Positions 17,925 through 26,992 of a stretch of 64,000 nucleotides of DNA are shown here, one piece after another. Position 1 is the stretch's first letter; every line of letters starts with the position of its first letter. The notes below the pieces were generated by a model. It made no database searches. It was not told where the DNA came from and saw nothing but the letters and a program-made list of their open reading frames with translations. The translations under genes were made by a program, and so were the position numbers. Origin of the DNA: Haloterrigena turkmenica DSM 5511 (GTDB lineage Archaea > Halobacteriota > Halobacteria > Halobacteriales > Natrialbaceae); contig NC_013743.1 of NCBI RefSeq assembly GCF_000025325.1, forward strand, positions 2,542,001 through 2,606,000, in the 5' to 3' direction.

Positions 17925-18641
17925 ACTGGTATGATGTATCTTCACCCCCAAAAACCCCTGTGGAGCCGTTCTACCGCCGGTTTGAATCGTTTTTCGTGAT
18001 AGTTACTCGTGGTAGTCGGCTGCGACGACGATTCGTGTAGGCGATCGGCGATAGCGAATGTTTGCGAATAGCAACCACAGTTGCGTTACCGCGAAATTTC
18101 GATCGAATATGATACGTCAGAAACTGTTTGCTCGCCGTGGTGTCTGTCAGGTAGACATACATATTTCCGCCAGCGCCATTCAATTCACTACAAAAATAGT
18201 CAATGATTGCGATTATCGGGCGGCGACGGACCCCGCTGCTGACCGCGCCCGAGTTCACCGGCGCGTTCGGTCCGCTGTATCCGGCGCATAGCGCGCGACC
18301 GTCGCGCTCGTCCGTTCGAAAGCGACTCCTATCCGTTTCGCACCCTATTGGATCTTTGCGCCGAGTCGCGAGGGAACGTACTCGCGTCGCCGCGACCGAA
18401 CGTCGACACCGTCGCTCTCGAGCACCTGGACCGTCGAGCGCGCTACTGACGTTACCAGCATTCGACAGGGTATCAGTCTTGAGGGGGCTCCGATTGGACG
18501 ACTGACATGTACCGGCGTTTCACTCATTCGTATCTTATTCATTGACAATTTGGCGTGTATGTACTGTCCTCTGTCATGGATGGGTGAGAAAAACGTCCTC
18601 GAGAACACCACTATGTCGGTGTTAGGGAGACTGAACGAATT
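17925..18641. other. Long intergenic region upstream of the glycan cluster
   Basis: Over 700 bases without a supportable gene. The part from about 17990 to 18200 is A/T-rich compared with its surroundings, and 18480-18640 is also A/T-richer. The short frames here lack the acidic bias of the genome. Lower GC and lack of genes mark a boundary between the conserved and accessory regions. Confidence 0.6.
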
Positions 18642-18660
18642 GTACGACTGTAATAACAAA
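18642..18660 (+). promoter_or_regulatory. Shared promoter element, copy 1
   Basis: GTACGACTGTAATAACAAA closely matches 25758-25776, with 16 of 19 positions the same. Both include a TATA-like AATAACAAA or TATAACAAA core and lie upstream of plus-strand glycan genes. Transcription from here would start near 18685. Confidence 0.6.
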
Positions 18661-18695
18661 ACTCTATACACTGTGACAATAGCCCCGTGTTCGCT

Positions 18696-19001
18696 ATGGA
18701 GAGTTCGACTGGTTTCGATCGCCGTTCCGTGGCTGTCCGGACAGCCGACGGGATCCCCGTAGCCGAGCGCGCGGAGCGCGCTCGCCCCGCAGTCGACCGT
18801 CGTCGGGACGGTAACGACGATTCCGACGCCCTCGCCGCGCCGAGAACCGGGAACGCGTCCGGATCGGCAGTCGCCGGTCCGCGTTCGGGGCGACCGCGCG
18901 TTCGCGCGTGGAACCGGGGAAACCGCGATCGACCAGTGGCGTTGCTTGGACGGATTGCAGGGTATCGAACGCAACCCGGGACCGCCGGCTACGGAGGGTG
19001 A
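18696..19001 (+). CDS. Uncertain small ORF in the leader of the glycosyltransferase gene
   Basis: An ATG at 18696 opens 101 codons ending five bases before the GT2 start at 19006, and it lies at the right distance downstream of the shared promoter element to be its first translated frame. Against it, the product is very arginine-rich and not acidic, which is unlike other proteins here. It may be a real basic protein, a leader, or non-coding leader RNA. Confidence 0.22.
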   Translation: MESSTGFDRRSVAVRTADGIPVAERAERARPAVDRRRDGNDDSDALAAPRTGNASGSAVAGPRSGRPRVRAWNRGNRDRPVALLGRIAGYRTQPGTAGYGG

Positions 19002-19005
19002 GAGC

Positions 19006-20037
19006 ATGTATAGACAGCACACGGTCGGCGTCGTCGTTCCGGCGTACAACGAGGAAGGATTCGTCGGCGACGTGCTCAGAACGATGCCGGAGTACGTCGA
19101 TCGGATCTACGCCGTCGACGACTGCTCGACCGACGGCACCTGGGACGAGATCCGCCAGACGGCCGAGGAGATAAACGGCGCCGCCGAGGAGTCCGTCGCG
19201 GCCGTTCGGGCCGACGAACAGCCGGTGACCGCCACCGACGGCGGTCCGGCGTTCGACCGGCGCGTCGTTCCGATTCAACACGAGACGAACCGCGGCGTCG
19301 GTGGTGCGATCAAGACCGGCTATCTCGAGGCCCTCGAGGACAAGATCGACATCACCGCCGTGATGGGCGGCGACGGTCAGATGGACCCCGACATCTTGTC
19401 GCGCTTTCTCGATCCGATCGTCGAGGGCAAGGCAGACTACACGAAAGGGAACCGCCTGGTCGACAAGGAGTACCGCGACGGCATGTCGCGGTGGCGGTTC
19501 TTCGGCAACTCAGTCTTAACCTTCCTGACAAAGATTGCCTCCGGCTACTGGAAGATGATGGACCCACAGAACGGGTACACAGCCATCTCCCAGCGGGCCC
19601 TCGAGAACGTCGGCATCGAGGAGATGTACGAGTACTACGGCTACTGTAACGACCTGCTGGTGAAGCTCAACGCCCGCGGCATGCGGATCGCCGACGTCCC
19701 GATGCCGGCCGTCTACGGCGACGAGGAGTCGAGCATCGATTACCCCTCCTACATCTGGAACGTGTCGGGAATGCTCCTCCGGAACTTCTGCTGGCGGCTG
19801 AAGGCTCGCTATCTCGTCCTCGATTTCCACCCGCTGGCGCTGTTTTACCTCCTCGGGACGGCGATCTGCGGCGTCGGCGTCCTCGGGATCGCCTGGTCGC
19901 TGTACGCCTGGATGACGCTCGCCGCCCCGCTGTTCGTCCGCGGATCGGTGAGCGCGCTCCTGTTCGTCACCGGCTGCCTGTTCGTCTTCTTCGCGATGCT
20001 GTTCGACATGCAGGCCAACGAGTCCATGGAGGTGTGA
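19006..20037 (+). CDS. GT2 family glycosyltransferase with C-terminal membrane anchor
   Basis: This 343-residue dolichyl-phosphate-sugar-synthase-like enzyme starts with VGVVVPAYNEEGFVGDVL. It has the acidic DDCSTDGTWDEI and VMGGDGQMDPD (DxD-type) nucleotide-sugar sites, the acceptor-loop NGYTAISQRAL, and two hydrophobic segments after residue 265. A charged insert of about 30 residues follows the first DxD region. The ATG at 19006 aligns with the family N-terminus. It probably transfers a sugar to a lipid carrier on the cytoplasmic face. The DUF354 and deacetylase genes follow with a 2-base gap and a 4-base overlap, forming one operon. Confidence 0.9.
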   Translation: MYRQHTVGVVVPAYNEEGFVGDVLRTMPEYVDRIYAVDDCSTDGTWDEIRQTAEEINGAAEESVAAVRADEQPVTATDGGPAFDRRVVPIQHETNRGVGGAIKTGYLEALEDKIDITAVMGGDGQMDPDILSRFLDPIVEGKADYTKGNRLVDKEYRDGMSRWRFFGNSVLTFLTKIASGYWKMMDPQNGYTAISQRALENVGIEEMYEYYGYCNDLLVKLNARGMRIADVPMPAVYGDEESSIDYPSYIWNVSGMLLRNFCWRLKARYLVLDFHPLALFYLLGTAICGVGVLGIAWSLYAWMTLAAPLFVRGSVSALLFVTGCLFVFFAMLFDMQANESMEV

Positions 20038-20039
20038 CG

Positions 20040-21185
20040 ATGGCGACTACACCTGCGGGCCGCGTCGTCGTCACCGTCCAGCATCCGGCTCACGTCCACT
20101 TCTTCAGGAACGCGATCGACGAACTGGAGGAACGGGGCTACGACGTTCGCGTCTTCGCCCGCGCGAAGGACGTCACCGAGGCTCTCCTCGAAGCCTACGG
20201 GATCGAGTACGAGCGTCTCGCGGGGAGCGCGGAGTCGCCCTTCGAACTCGCGAAAGTGCAGGCGACCTACGAGTACCGCCTGCTCAAACGCGTCCGACGG
20301 CTGGATCCGGACGTCATGCTCGCGATCGGCGAACCGGCGGTCGCACACGCGTCCGCGGCCGTCGACGGCCACAGCGTGCTGTTCACCGACACCGAGCACG
20401 CGACCCTGTCGAACGCGCTCGCGCTGCCGTTCGCCGACCTCGTCTGTACGCCCCGTGCGTTCTGGGACGACCGCGGCTCCTCCCACTACACCTATCCGGG
20501 CTACCACGAACTGGCGTACCTCCACCCGGATCGGTTCAGTCCCGATCCGTCGGTCCTCGCGGACCTCGAGCCGCAGGTCGAGGCGGGACTTCCCGCGGCG
20601 ACCGACGGAGGGGCCGCGTCCGGGACCGCCACCGGAGCTGACTCTGTTGAGCCCGGCGACGCGACCGCCACCATCGGCGACGAGTCGCTGATCGTCCTGC
20701 GGCTGATCTCGTGGACCGCGGCCCACGACATCGGCCAGGAGGGGATGGCCGGTGTCGAACGCCTCGTCGCCGACCTCGAGCGCGAGGGGGCGACGGTCCT
20801 CGTCTCGGCGGAGGGCGACCTCCCGCCGGCGCTTGCCGACCGACGGATCGACCTGCCGCCCGAACGGATGCACGACCTGCTGGCTCACGCCGATCTGTTC
20901 CTCGGCGAGAGCGCGACGATGGCCATCGAGAGCGCCGTCCTCGGCACGCCGTCGCTGTACGTCTCCGATCTGGACGCCGGCGTCCTCGAGGAACTCGAGA
21001 CGCGCTACGGGTTGATCCGCCGGCTCGAGCAGGACGCCGAGCCGAGCCAAGTCGCCGCCACCGCCCGGGAGCTGCTGGCGATCGACGACTCGACGTGGCG
21101 GGAGCGTCGACGGACGCTGTTCGACGAGACGATAGACACGACGGAGTTCGTCGTGAACACGGTCGAACGGGTGAGCGACGCATGA
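20040..21185 (+). CDS. DUF354 protein (GT-B/epimerase-like)
   Basis: This 381-residue protein begins with VVVTVQHPAHVHFFRNAI and continues through GYDVRVFARAKD, the hallmark N-terminus of DUF354. These proteins have a GT-B fold related to UDP-GlcNAc 2-epimerases and MurG-like transferases. The C-terminal half contains LGESATMAIESAVLGTPSLY, a typical nucleotide-sugar-binding element. A Gly/Ala/Thr-rich linker lies near residues 185-205. Either the ATG at 20040 or the GTG at 20034 could start it. The stop overlaps the next gene. Role is inferred as sugar transfer or epimerisation in the surface glycan pathway. Confidence 0.85.
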   Translation: MATTPAGRVVVTVQHPAHVHFFRNAIDELEERGYDVRVFARAKDVTEALLEAYGIEYERLAGSAESPFELAKVQATYEYRLLKRVRRLDPDVMLAIGEPAVAHASAAVDGHSVLFTDTEHATLSNALALPFADLVCTPRAFWDDRGSSHYTYPGYHELAYLHPDRFSPDPSVLADLEPQVEAGLPAATDGGAASGTATGADSVEPGDATATIGDESLIVLRLISWTAAHDIGQEGMAGVERLVADLEREGATVLVSAEGDLPPALADRRIDLPPERMHDLLAHADLFLGESATMAIESAVLGTPSLYVSDLDAGVLEELETRYGLIRRLEQDAEPSQVAATARELLAIDDSTWRERRRTLFDETIDTTEFVVNTVERVSDA

Positions 21186-22066
21186 TGGCGGACCGCTCGT
21201 TCGACGACGACTACGAGTTCGCCCTCTGTCTCACCCACGACGTCGACCGGCCCTACAAGACGTTCCAGGCGCCCTACTACGCCGCCGCGGAGCGCGATCC
21301 CTCCCATCTCCGGTCGCTGGTCACCGACGAGCGCCCCTACTGGCAGTTCGAGGAGCTGATGGCCCTCGAGGACGACCTCGACGTCCGGTCGGCCTGGTAC
21401 TTCTTGAACGAGAAGCGTCTCTGGGAGCAGTCCCCTCGCGAGTGGCTCGAGCCCCGCAACTGGATGCTCTACACGGGCCGCTACGACATCATGGACCCGG
21501 AGATCGTCGACGTCGTTCGGGCGCTCGACGATGGCGGCTGGGAGGTCGGCCTGCACGGCTCCTACGACTCCTACGACGACCGCGAGCGGTTGGGGTACGA
21601 GAAGCGGGTCCTCGAGAATGTCCTCGGCGATACCGTTCGCGGCGGCCGCCAGCACTACCTCAACACGAAACTCCCCGAGACGTGGGAGCACCACCGAGAG
21701 ATCGGCCTCCGGTACGACGCCAGCTACGGCTCGAGCGACAGCTACGGCTTCGACGGCCAGTACGACGTCCTCCGCCCGTTCGACGACGAGTTCGTCGTCT
21801 TCCCGCTGACGGTGATGGAGACGACGCTGTTCTCCCAGACGCCCTCGGTCGACGCCGCGTGGCGCGAGTGTCGGCGCCTGCTCGAGGAGGCGGCCGACAA
21901 CGGGGCGATCATGACCGCGCTCTGGCATCCGCGGTACCTCAACGAGGACGAGTTTCCGGGATATCGAACGATCTACCGCCGAATGATCGAGAAGGCGAAG
22001 GCGCTGGGCGGCTGGGTCGGACCGCCGGCCGAGTGTTACGAGCGGCTCGCGGCGGCGACGCCGTAG
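21182..22066 (+). CDS. Polysaccharide deacetylase family protein
   Basis: This 294-residue protein has the NodB-homology pattern of the haloarchaeal clade: an early CLTHDVDR metal site (Asp-Asp/His type), WEVGLHGSYDSY with the conserved histidine, GGRQHYLN, and a C-terminal ALWHPRYLNE motif providing the last histidine. It probably removes acetyl groups from an N-acetylated sugar. It has no signal peptide, so it would act in the cytoplasm on a lipid-linked or nucleotide-linked precursor. The start ATGATG overlaps the stop of the DUF354 gene by four bases. Confidence 0.87.
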   Translation: MMADRSFDDDYEFALCLTHDVDRPYKTFQAPYYAAAERDPSHLRSLVTDERPYWQFEELMALEDDLDVRSAWYFLNEKRLWEQSPREWLEPRNWMLYTGRYDIMDPEIVDVVRALDDGGWEVGLHGSYDSYDDRERLGYEKRVLENVLGDTVRGGRQHYLNTKLPETWEHHREIGLRYDASYGSSDSYGFDGQYDVLRPFDDEFVVFPLTVMETTLFSQTPSVDAAWRECRRLLEEAADNGAIMTALWHPRYLNEDEFPGYRTIYRRMIEKAKALGGWVGPPAECYERLAAATP

Positions 22067-22128
22067 CGGCTACTCGCGCACAAAATCGGCGCTCCGTCTC
22101 GGCAGCTAACTGACCGCGTCGAAGACAC

Positions 22129-23052
22129 TTACCGGCTCTCGAGAGCGGCGCGGGCTTCCTCGCGGCCCATGTCGAGACAGATCTCGTGTTCGTCGTAGTA
22201 CAGCGCCGCATTGGACGCGTCGCCGACGACGTAGCCCAGCGGCCCGACGGCTTCGATCCGGTTGTCGTCGGTCGTCGTAAAGCGCATCGAGGTGTCCTCG
22301 AAGGCGAGTTCGCCGTTGACCCAGTACTGCATCACGCCGTCGGCGTTGGCCTGCCCGTTCTGGTAGGAGTTGACCTTCACGTGGCACTCGATCTCGTTCC
22401 ACTCGTCCATTCGAACCACGGCGTCGGTCATCTGGAAGTCGCCCGAGCCGGTGTTGTCGAGGTGGTAGGAGTAGCTGAAGAACTTGTACCCCTCCGGCGC
22501 CGGCGAATCGTTCCGGTTGGCGAAGCCGATCGCGTTCGACCAGCCGTTCGTCCCGTCGGTGTTACCGCCGCCGGAGGAGCCGGGACCGTTCGTCAGGGGC
22601 CCCCAGAACATCCGGATGGTATCGTCCTGATTGAGGGTGAAGTTCTCCGGGTAGATCTTGAATCGCGTGTAGACCTCGTCCTGATAGTCGCCGACGTGCT
22701 CGGGGAACCGGTACTCGCAGTTGGCGATCTTCTGATCGCCCGTAAACGCCGTGTAGAGGGACTGTCGGCCAGTCGTCGCTCGGTCCGTAACGAACTCTGG
22801 CTGGTGGGAGCCGCGAACGTCGTTGACGTCGTAGACGTCGCCCGGTGCGCTGTAGTCGTCGTAGTTCACGGAGATCAGATCGCCGTCACCCGCAGCGGCC
22901 GCCGACCCCGCTACGCCCGAGACCCCGAACGCCGCGGCGGCCGATCCGGCCAGCTTGAGATAGGACCGTCGGCCGAGACCCGACTCGGCACCGTTGGTTC
23001 GGTCGTTGCTGACCGATCGATCGTGTTCGGTTACCGGCTGATCGCTCGTCAT
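22129..23052 (-). CDS. Tat-exported polysaccharide-lyase-like protein A
   Basis: This 307-residue protein has a Tat signal (LGRRSYLKLAGSAAAAFG) and one beta-jelly-roll domain like polysaccharide lyases of the PL14/heparinase-I type. Conserved stretches are the GSSGGGNTDGTNGWSNAIGF loop, FFSYSYH, the WNEIECHVKVN strand, MQYWVNGELAF and the final ALYYDEHEI. A catalytic role is inferred from the family; carbohydrate binding alone is possible. The ATG at 23052 follows a TATA box by 30 bases. It is convergent with the deacetylase gene, and two paralogues lie at 23328 and 28264. Confidence 0.8.
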   Translation of the reverse strand: MTSDQPVTEHDRSVSNDRTNGAESGLGRRSYLKLAGSAAAAFGVSGVAGSAAAAGDGDLISVNYDDYSAPGDVYDVNDVRGSHQPEFVTDRATTGRQSLYTAFTGDQKIANCEYRFPEHVGDYQDEVYTRFKIYPENFTLNQDDTIRMFWGPLTNGPGSSGGGNTDGTNGWSNAIGFANRNDSPAPEGYKFFSYSYHLDNTGSGDFQMTDAVVRMDEWNEIECHVKVNSYQNGQANADGVMQYWVNGELAFEDTSMRFTTTDDNRIEAVGPLGYVVGDASNAALYYDEHEICLDMGREEARAALESR

Positions 23053-23078
23053 GCAACTCGGGTAACGCTGGGATATCA

Positions 23079-23085
23079 TTATAAA
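23079..23085 (-). promoter_or_regulatory. TATA box of lyase-like gene A
   Basis: On the minus strand GTTTATAATG is centred about 30 bases before the ATG at 23052, predicting a leaderless transcript. The neighbouring bases resemble the promoter of paralogue B (AAGTTTATGAT). Confidence 0.65.
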
Positions 23086-23327
23086 CCTTTACTACTGATT
23101 AACGTTATATTATACTGAATGTATTCTATTACTACCACGATTGGTCGATAATTCTCGAAAACAGATATGGACGACGGCAGGCGATATTGCCCGTTCGAAA
23201 GGCAGCATTACCGGCCGTTGACGGTGGGGAAATAGTCTATTACTACGGCAGGAATAGGCCGGCTCTATCGTCGGTAGCGGACGGAAAACGGACGGAATCG
23301 AATTACCGAAACGCCGAGTCGACGGTC

Positions 23328-25394
23328 CTACTGGATGTCGTGGTGGACGTCGACGGTGGCGTCGCCGACGAGCGTGAAGTCCGTGATGTCCCCGTCGAAG
23401 AAGTAGGCGTCTCGTTCGCCCGCCCGAACGGTGCCCGCGGCGCTCGTACCCTCGAGCGAGTCGGCGCGGTCGACGGTCGCGTCGCGGTAGTTCGACTGAA
23501 TCACGTCGCCGTCGATGGTAAAGGAGTAGTCGGTCGCGTCGTCGGCCTCGCTGCCGTCGACGACGATCGCGTGCGGCAGGACGCGGGTCTCGCTGCTGTA
23601 GTCGGCGGGATCGATTCGCTCGGCGTCGAGGTACACGTGCGTCTCGCCCGTCGCGAACGTGACGTCGACGAGTTCGCCGGAGAAGCGGAATCGGTGGACG
23701 CCGCGCTCGATCGTTCCCGTCACGGTCTCGGTGGTCCGTCGCTCGGCGTCAGTAGCGGACGCGTCACCCAGGACGGTGTCGATCGTCCCGTCGACGGTCA
23801 GCTCGTAGCTCGCCTCCGATCCGTTGCCGACCACGGTCAGGACGTGGGGCAGGTCGTTGCCGTAGTCGGCCGGATCGATCTCCTCGCCGTCGACGGAGAC
23901 GCGCGCGGCCCCGTCGACCGTGAGCTCCTCGAGGTCGCCGCTGAAGCGGAACGCGTCGCGCCAGCCGGCGACGGAGCCCGTGACGGTCCCACTCTCGATG
24001 GTATCCGTGCCGTCGATCGAGGCACCGCCGTCCGACGATTTCTCGACCGAGCCGCTGACGGTGAACTCGTATCGGCTGGTGCCGGTCGTTCCGAGACCGT
24101 CGACGAGCACGACGCGCTCGAGGGGCTCGTCGGATCGATTCTCGGCCGGCGGCGCGTCGGGATAGTCGGCCGGATCGATCTGCTCGCCCGAGACCCACAG
24201 CTGTTCGGGTTCGGGGTCGGCCGAAATCGCGACGATGTCGCCGTCGAAGAAGTAGCCGTCGACGGTGCCGGGCTCGGCCGTCGCCTCGACGACGGCGTAC
24301 TCGTCGGACGCGATTTCGACGCTCTCGTTGTAGGTCGCCTGGCTCCAGTCGGACTGGACGATGTCGCCGTCGACGTACAGTTTGTACTCGGCCTCCTCGT
24401 CGCCGTTTCGGTAGGTGAACCGCTCCTCGTACTGCTCGCGGGCGCTGGGCTCGACCAGCGTCGGATCCTCGTCGTACGGCGGCGAATCGTCCCGATCGTC
24501 GGGCACGCCGCCGATCGCGATCTCGTGGTCGTCGTAGATCAGCGCGCTGCCCGAGAGGTTCGAGCCGACGACGTACCCCAGCGGGCCGACGCCCTCGATG
24601 AGGTTGCTCTCGGTAGTCGTCATCCGGAGGTTCGTCCGTTCGAAGGCGAGTTCGCCGTTGACCCAGTAGCGCATCACGCCGTCCCGGTTCGCGCTGCCGC
24701 CGGAGAACGTGTTACACCGGACGTAGCCCTCGATTTCGTTCCACTGGTCCATCCAGATCGGAACGTCCGTCATCTGGAAGTCGCCCGAGCCGCCCCGATC
24801 CATGTGATAGGAGTAGCTGAAGAAGTTGTAGCCGTTCGGCGCCGGCGAGTCGTTCCGGTTAGCGAATCCGATCGCGTTCGACCAGCCGTTGGTTCCGTCC
24901 GTCGCGCCGCCGCCCGACGAACCGGTTCCGTTCGTCAGGGGCAGCCAGAAGATCCGGACCGTATCGTTCGCGCTGAGTCGAATCCCGTCGGGATAGAGCT
25001 TGAAGCTGGTGTACACCTCCCGCGGCATCTCGTAGCCGTTCTCCTCAAACCGATACTCGAGATTCGCGGTCTTTTGCGCGCTCGAGAACTCCGTCCGAAT
25101 CGCCTGGTCGGACCCGTTCGTCGGCGAGGAGACGAACTCCGGCGGAATGCCGCTGCGGTTGTCGTTGACGTTGTACAGCTGCGACGGATCGCCGTACCGG
25201 TCGTAGTCGAGTTCGATTCGTTCCATTCCCTCGGTCGATTGCGCGCCCGCGACGCCTGCCGAGGTCCCGATCGCCGCCGCGGTCGCGCCGGCGAGTTTGA
25301 GATACGATCGGCGGTCGATCGCGCTGTCGCTAGCGGCCCTCTCGTCCGCACCGCCCGACGAGTCGTCACCCAGTTCCGGAGTCTTGCGTGCCAT
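23328..25394 (-). CDS. Tat-exported polysaccharide-lyase-like protein B with four C-terminal repeats
   Basis: This 688-residue protein begins with a Tat signal (IDRRSYLKLAGATAAAIG) and the same jelly-roll domain as A and C (about residues 60-300: GSSGGGATDGTNGWSNAIGF, FFSYSYHMD, MRYWVNGELAF, ALIYDDHEI). After a short acidic linker come four divergent modules of about 80-90 residues. Each has a Y-x-F/L-x-V-D-G strand, an RFSGDL or FFDGDI strand, and usually a closing VDGEEIDPADY. The modules look like beta-sandwich adhesion or carbohydrate-binding units. The ATG at 25394 is fixed by a TATA box 30 bases upstream. No membrane or wall anchor is visible. Confidence 0.8.
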   Translation of the reverse strand: MARKTPELGDDSSGGADERAASDSAIDRRSYLKLAGATAAAIGTSAGVAGAQSTEGMERIELDYDRYGDPSQLYNVNDNRSGIPPEFVSSPTNGSDQAIRTEFSSAQKTANLEYRFEENGYEMPREVYTSFKLYPDGIRLSANDTVRIFWLPLTNGTGSSGGGATDGTNGWSNAIGFANRNDSPAPNGYNFFSYSYHMDRGGSGDFQMTDVPIWMDQWNEIEGYVRCNTFSGGSANRDGVMRYWVNGELAFERTNLRMTTTESNLIEGVGPLGYVVGSNLSGSALIYDDHEIAIGGVPDDRDDSPPYDEDPTLVEPSAREQYEERFTYRNGDEEAEYKLYVDGDIVQSDWSQATYNESVEIASDEYAVVEATAEPGTVDGYFFDGDIVAISADPEPEQLWVSGEQIDPADYPDAPPAENRSDEPLERVVLVDGLGTTGTSRYEFTVSGSVEKSSDGGASIDGTDTIESGTVTGSVAGWRDAFRFSGDLEELTVDGAARVSVDGEEIDPADYGNDLPHVLTVVGNGSEASYELTVDGTIDTVLGDASATDAERRTTETVTGTIERGVHRFRFSGELVDVTFATGETHVYLDAERIDPADYSSETRVLPHAIVVDGSEADDATDYSFTIDGDVIQSNYRDATVDRADSLEGTSAAGTVRAGERDAYFFDGDITDFTLVGDATVDVHHDIQ

Positions 25395-25757
25395 ATACTC
25401 CGAGTAATCAGATTTTACTATCATAAACTTTTCCGCTCCGTGAACGGACAAATAATGCTAGAGTAAAAGCGTTTGAAAGGGAATTCCGTGAAATAACGAC
25501 ACATATATCGAAAACATTGACTGTGATGATACCGTGGTGTAAGGCGGGATTACCGGCGGCTCGAGGCCGCATTGGTCGCACAGTCGCCCCCGGTCGACTT
25601 CGGTTGGCTCCGGTTCGCGGGCCCGAAACGGTCGGATTGTCCGTACGGTCACGCGAACCGACGTTATCGCGGTCGTCGCGAATCGCGTGTCCGGATGACC
25701 ATCCCCGAAACGAAAGAAGCGACTCCCTTCGTTTTGCGCAGTACGGCTACAGCGGCC
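25395..25757. other. Divergent intergenic region
   Basis: No gene is supported between lyase-like gene B and the first FemAB-like gene. The left end holds the TATA box of gene B (25420-25428, minus strand). A stretch around 25660-25750 has direct copies of GTACGGCT at 25741 and 25758, the second belonging to the shared promoter element. Confidence 0.6.
25420..25428 (-). promoter_or_regulatory. TATA box of lyase-like gene B
   Basis: AAGTTTATGAT on the minus strand lies about 30 bases before the ATG at 25394, which suits a leaderless or near-leaderless transcript. Confidence 0.6.
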
Positions 25758-25777
25758 GTACGGCTGCTATAACAAAG
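25758..25777 (+). promoter_or_regulatory. Shared promoter element, copy 2
   Basis: GTACGGCTGCTATAACAAAG matches the element at 18642. The core TATAACAAA would direct transcription from about 25798, giving a leader of about 50 bases to the ATG at 25846. An additional GTACGGCT lies 17 bases upstream. Confidence 0.6.
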
Positions 25778-25845
25778 CCTACATGAACCAAAGCTGAGCG
25801 AGAGTGTCGCCTTCGGCGATCGACCGCCCGTCGACACCGACAACA

Positions 25846-26898
25846 ATGAGTATTCGTGTTTCAGTAGCCGATCCGTCAGAACAGGAGACGTGGAACAAGT
25901 ACGTCGATCGCTCCCCGCAGGGAACGGTCTTTCACCGGTACGAGGCCCTCGAGTGTCTCCGAAATCATTCGGGCGCGACGCTGTACCCGCTGATAGGGTA
26001 CAAGGGGGAGCAGCCGGTCGGGATCTTCCCCGTCTTCGAACTGAACAGCGGCCCGTTCTCGCTGGTCTTCTCTCCGCCGTACGAACTCGGCATTCCGAAC
26101 CTCGGGCCCGCACTGGTACACTTAGACCAGTTGAAACAGCGAAAACGAGAGAAACGGCACCTCCGATTCATGGAGAGCTGTCTCGAGTGGATCGACGAGG
26201 AGATCGATCCCCAGTACACCTACGTCGAGACCGACTGGCACTACGAGGACACGCGACCGTTTGCCTGGAACGACTTCGACGTTTCCCCGTCGTACACGTA
26301 CGTCATCCCGCTGGAGGATTCGCCCAGCGAGGAGGAGTTGATCGGTCGATTCAGCCAGAACCCACGGCGACTGATCCGGAACGCCCAGGACAGGGACTAC
26401 AGCGTCGAGGTCGGAGATCGCGACGACCTCAAGTGGATCACCCAGCAGGTCATCGAGCGATACGAGGAACAGGATCGGACGCCGCATCTCTCCGTCGATT
26501 ACGTCTTGGAACTGTACGATCGACTCCCGGAGGGGACCGTCCGACCGTTGGTTCTCGCGCTCGAGGGCGAGCGAGTGACGGGCAACATCCTCACCGATAG
26601 TGGGGATCGGGTCCGCGCCTGGCAGGGCGGGACGCGCGTCGAGATGGACTTTCCCGCGAACGAACTGGTCGAGTGGCACGGTATGCTCGACGCGATCGAG
26701 CGCGATGTGCCCAGTTACGAACTCGTCGGCGCGAACACGCGCCGACTGACCACGTGGAAGGCGAAGTTCAGCCCGGAGACGCGGACCTACTACTCGGCGA
26801 AACGGTCGACGGTGAGCATGGAACTGGCCGAGAGCCTCTACGTCAACCTCCGAGACAGCAGCGAGTTGCTCTCGCGACTGTCTCCGGCGACGAACTAG
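25846..26898 (+). CDS. FemAB-like GNAT-fold acyltransferase 1
   Basis: This 350-residue protein has the double-GNAT architecture of FemABX/BioF2-like proteins: an N-terminal half starting with WNKYVDRSPQGTVFHRYEAL, a middle RFSQNPRRLIRNAQDRDYSV helix pair typical of this family, and a C-terminal acyl-binding half with VRPLVLALEGERVTGNI. In bacteria such enzymes add amino acids from aminoacyl-tRNA to peptidoglycan precursors; archaeal substrates are unknown. The ATG at 25846 keeps the same distance to the first W-N motif as in the paralogue at 26993; a GTG at 25804 is an alternative. Confidence 0.8.
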   Translation: MSIRVSVADPSEQETWNKYVDRSPQGTVFHRYEALECLRNHSGATLYPLIGYKGEQPVGIFPVFELNSGPFSLVFSPPYELGIPNLGPALVHLDQLKQRKREKRHLRFMESCLEWIDEEIDPQYTYVETDWHYEDTRPFAWNDFDVSPSYTYVIPLEDSPSEEELIGRFSQNPRRLIRNAQDRDYSVEVGDRDDLKWITQQVIERYEEQDRTPHLSVDYVLELYDRLPEGTVRPLVLALEGERVTGNILTDSGDRVRAWQGGTRVEMDFPANELVEWHGMLDAIERDVPSYELVGANTRRLTTWKAKFSPETRTYYSAKRSTVSMELAESLYVNLRDSSELLSRLSPATN

Positions 26899-26992
26899 AC
26901 GTTCGCGCCGTCGCACGGGCCGAGTCGTCCGCGACCGCGAGTCGAATACCACGCACGAACACCGCCGACCAACCGTCTACGCTTTCGAAACC

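Noticed and set aside
17971-18505. Short frames on both strands after ppc
   Set aside because: Composition is not halophilic and none shows a motif or promoter spacing; treated as intergenic.
23187-25466. 759-codon open frame opposite lyase-like protein B
   Set aside because: It mirrors the repeat modules of the true gene, has no homologous motifs, and lacks a start signal with a promoter.
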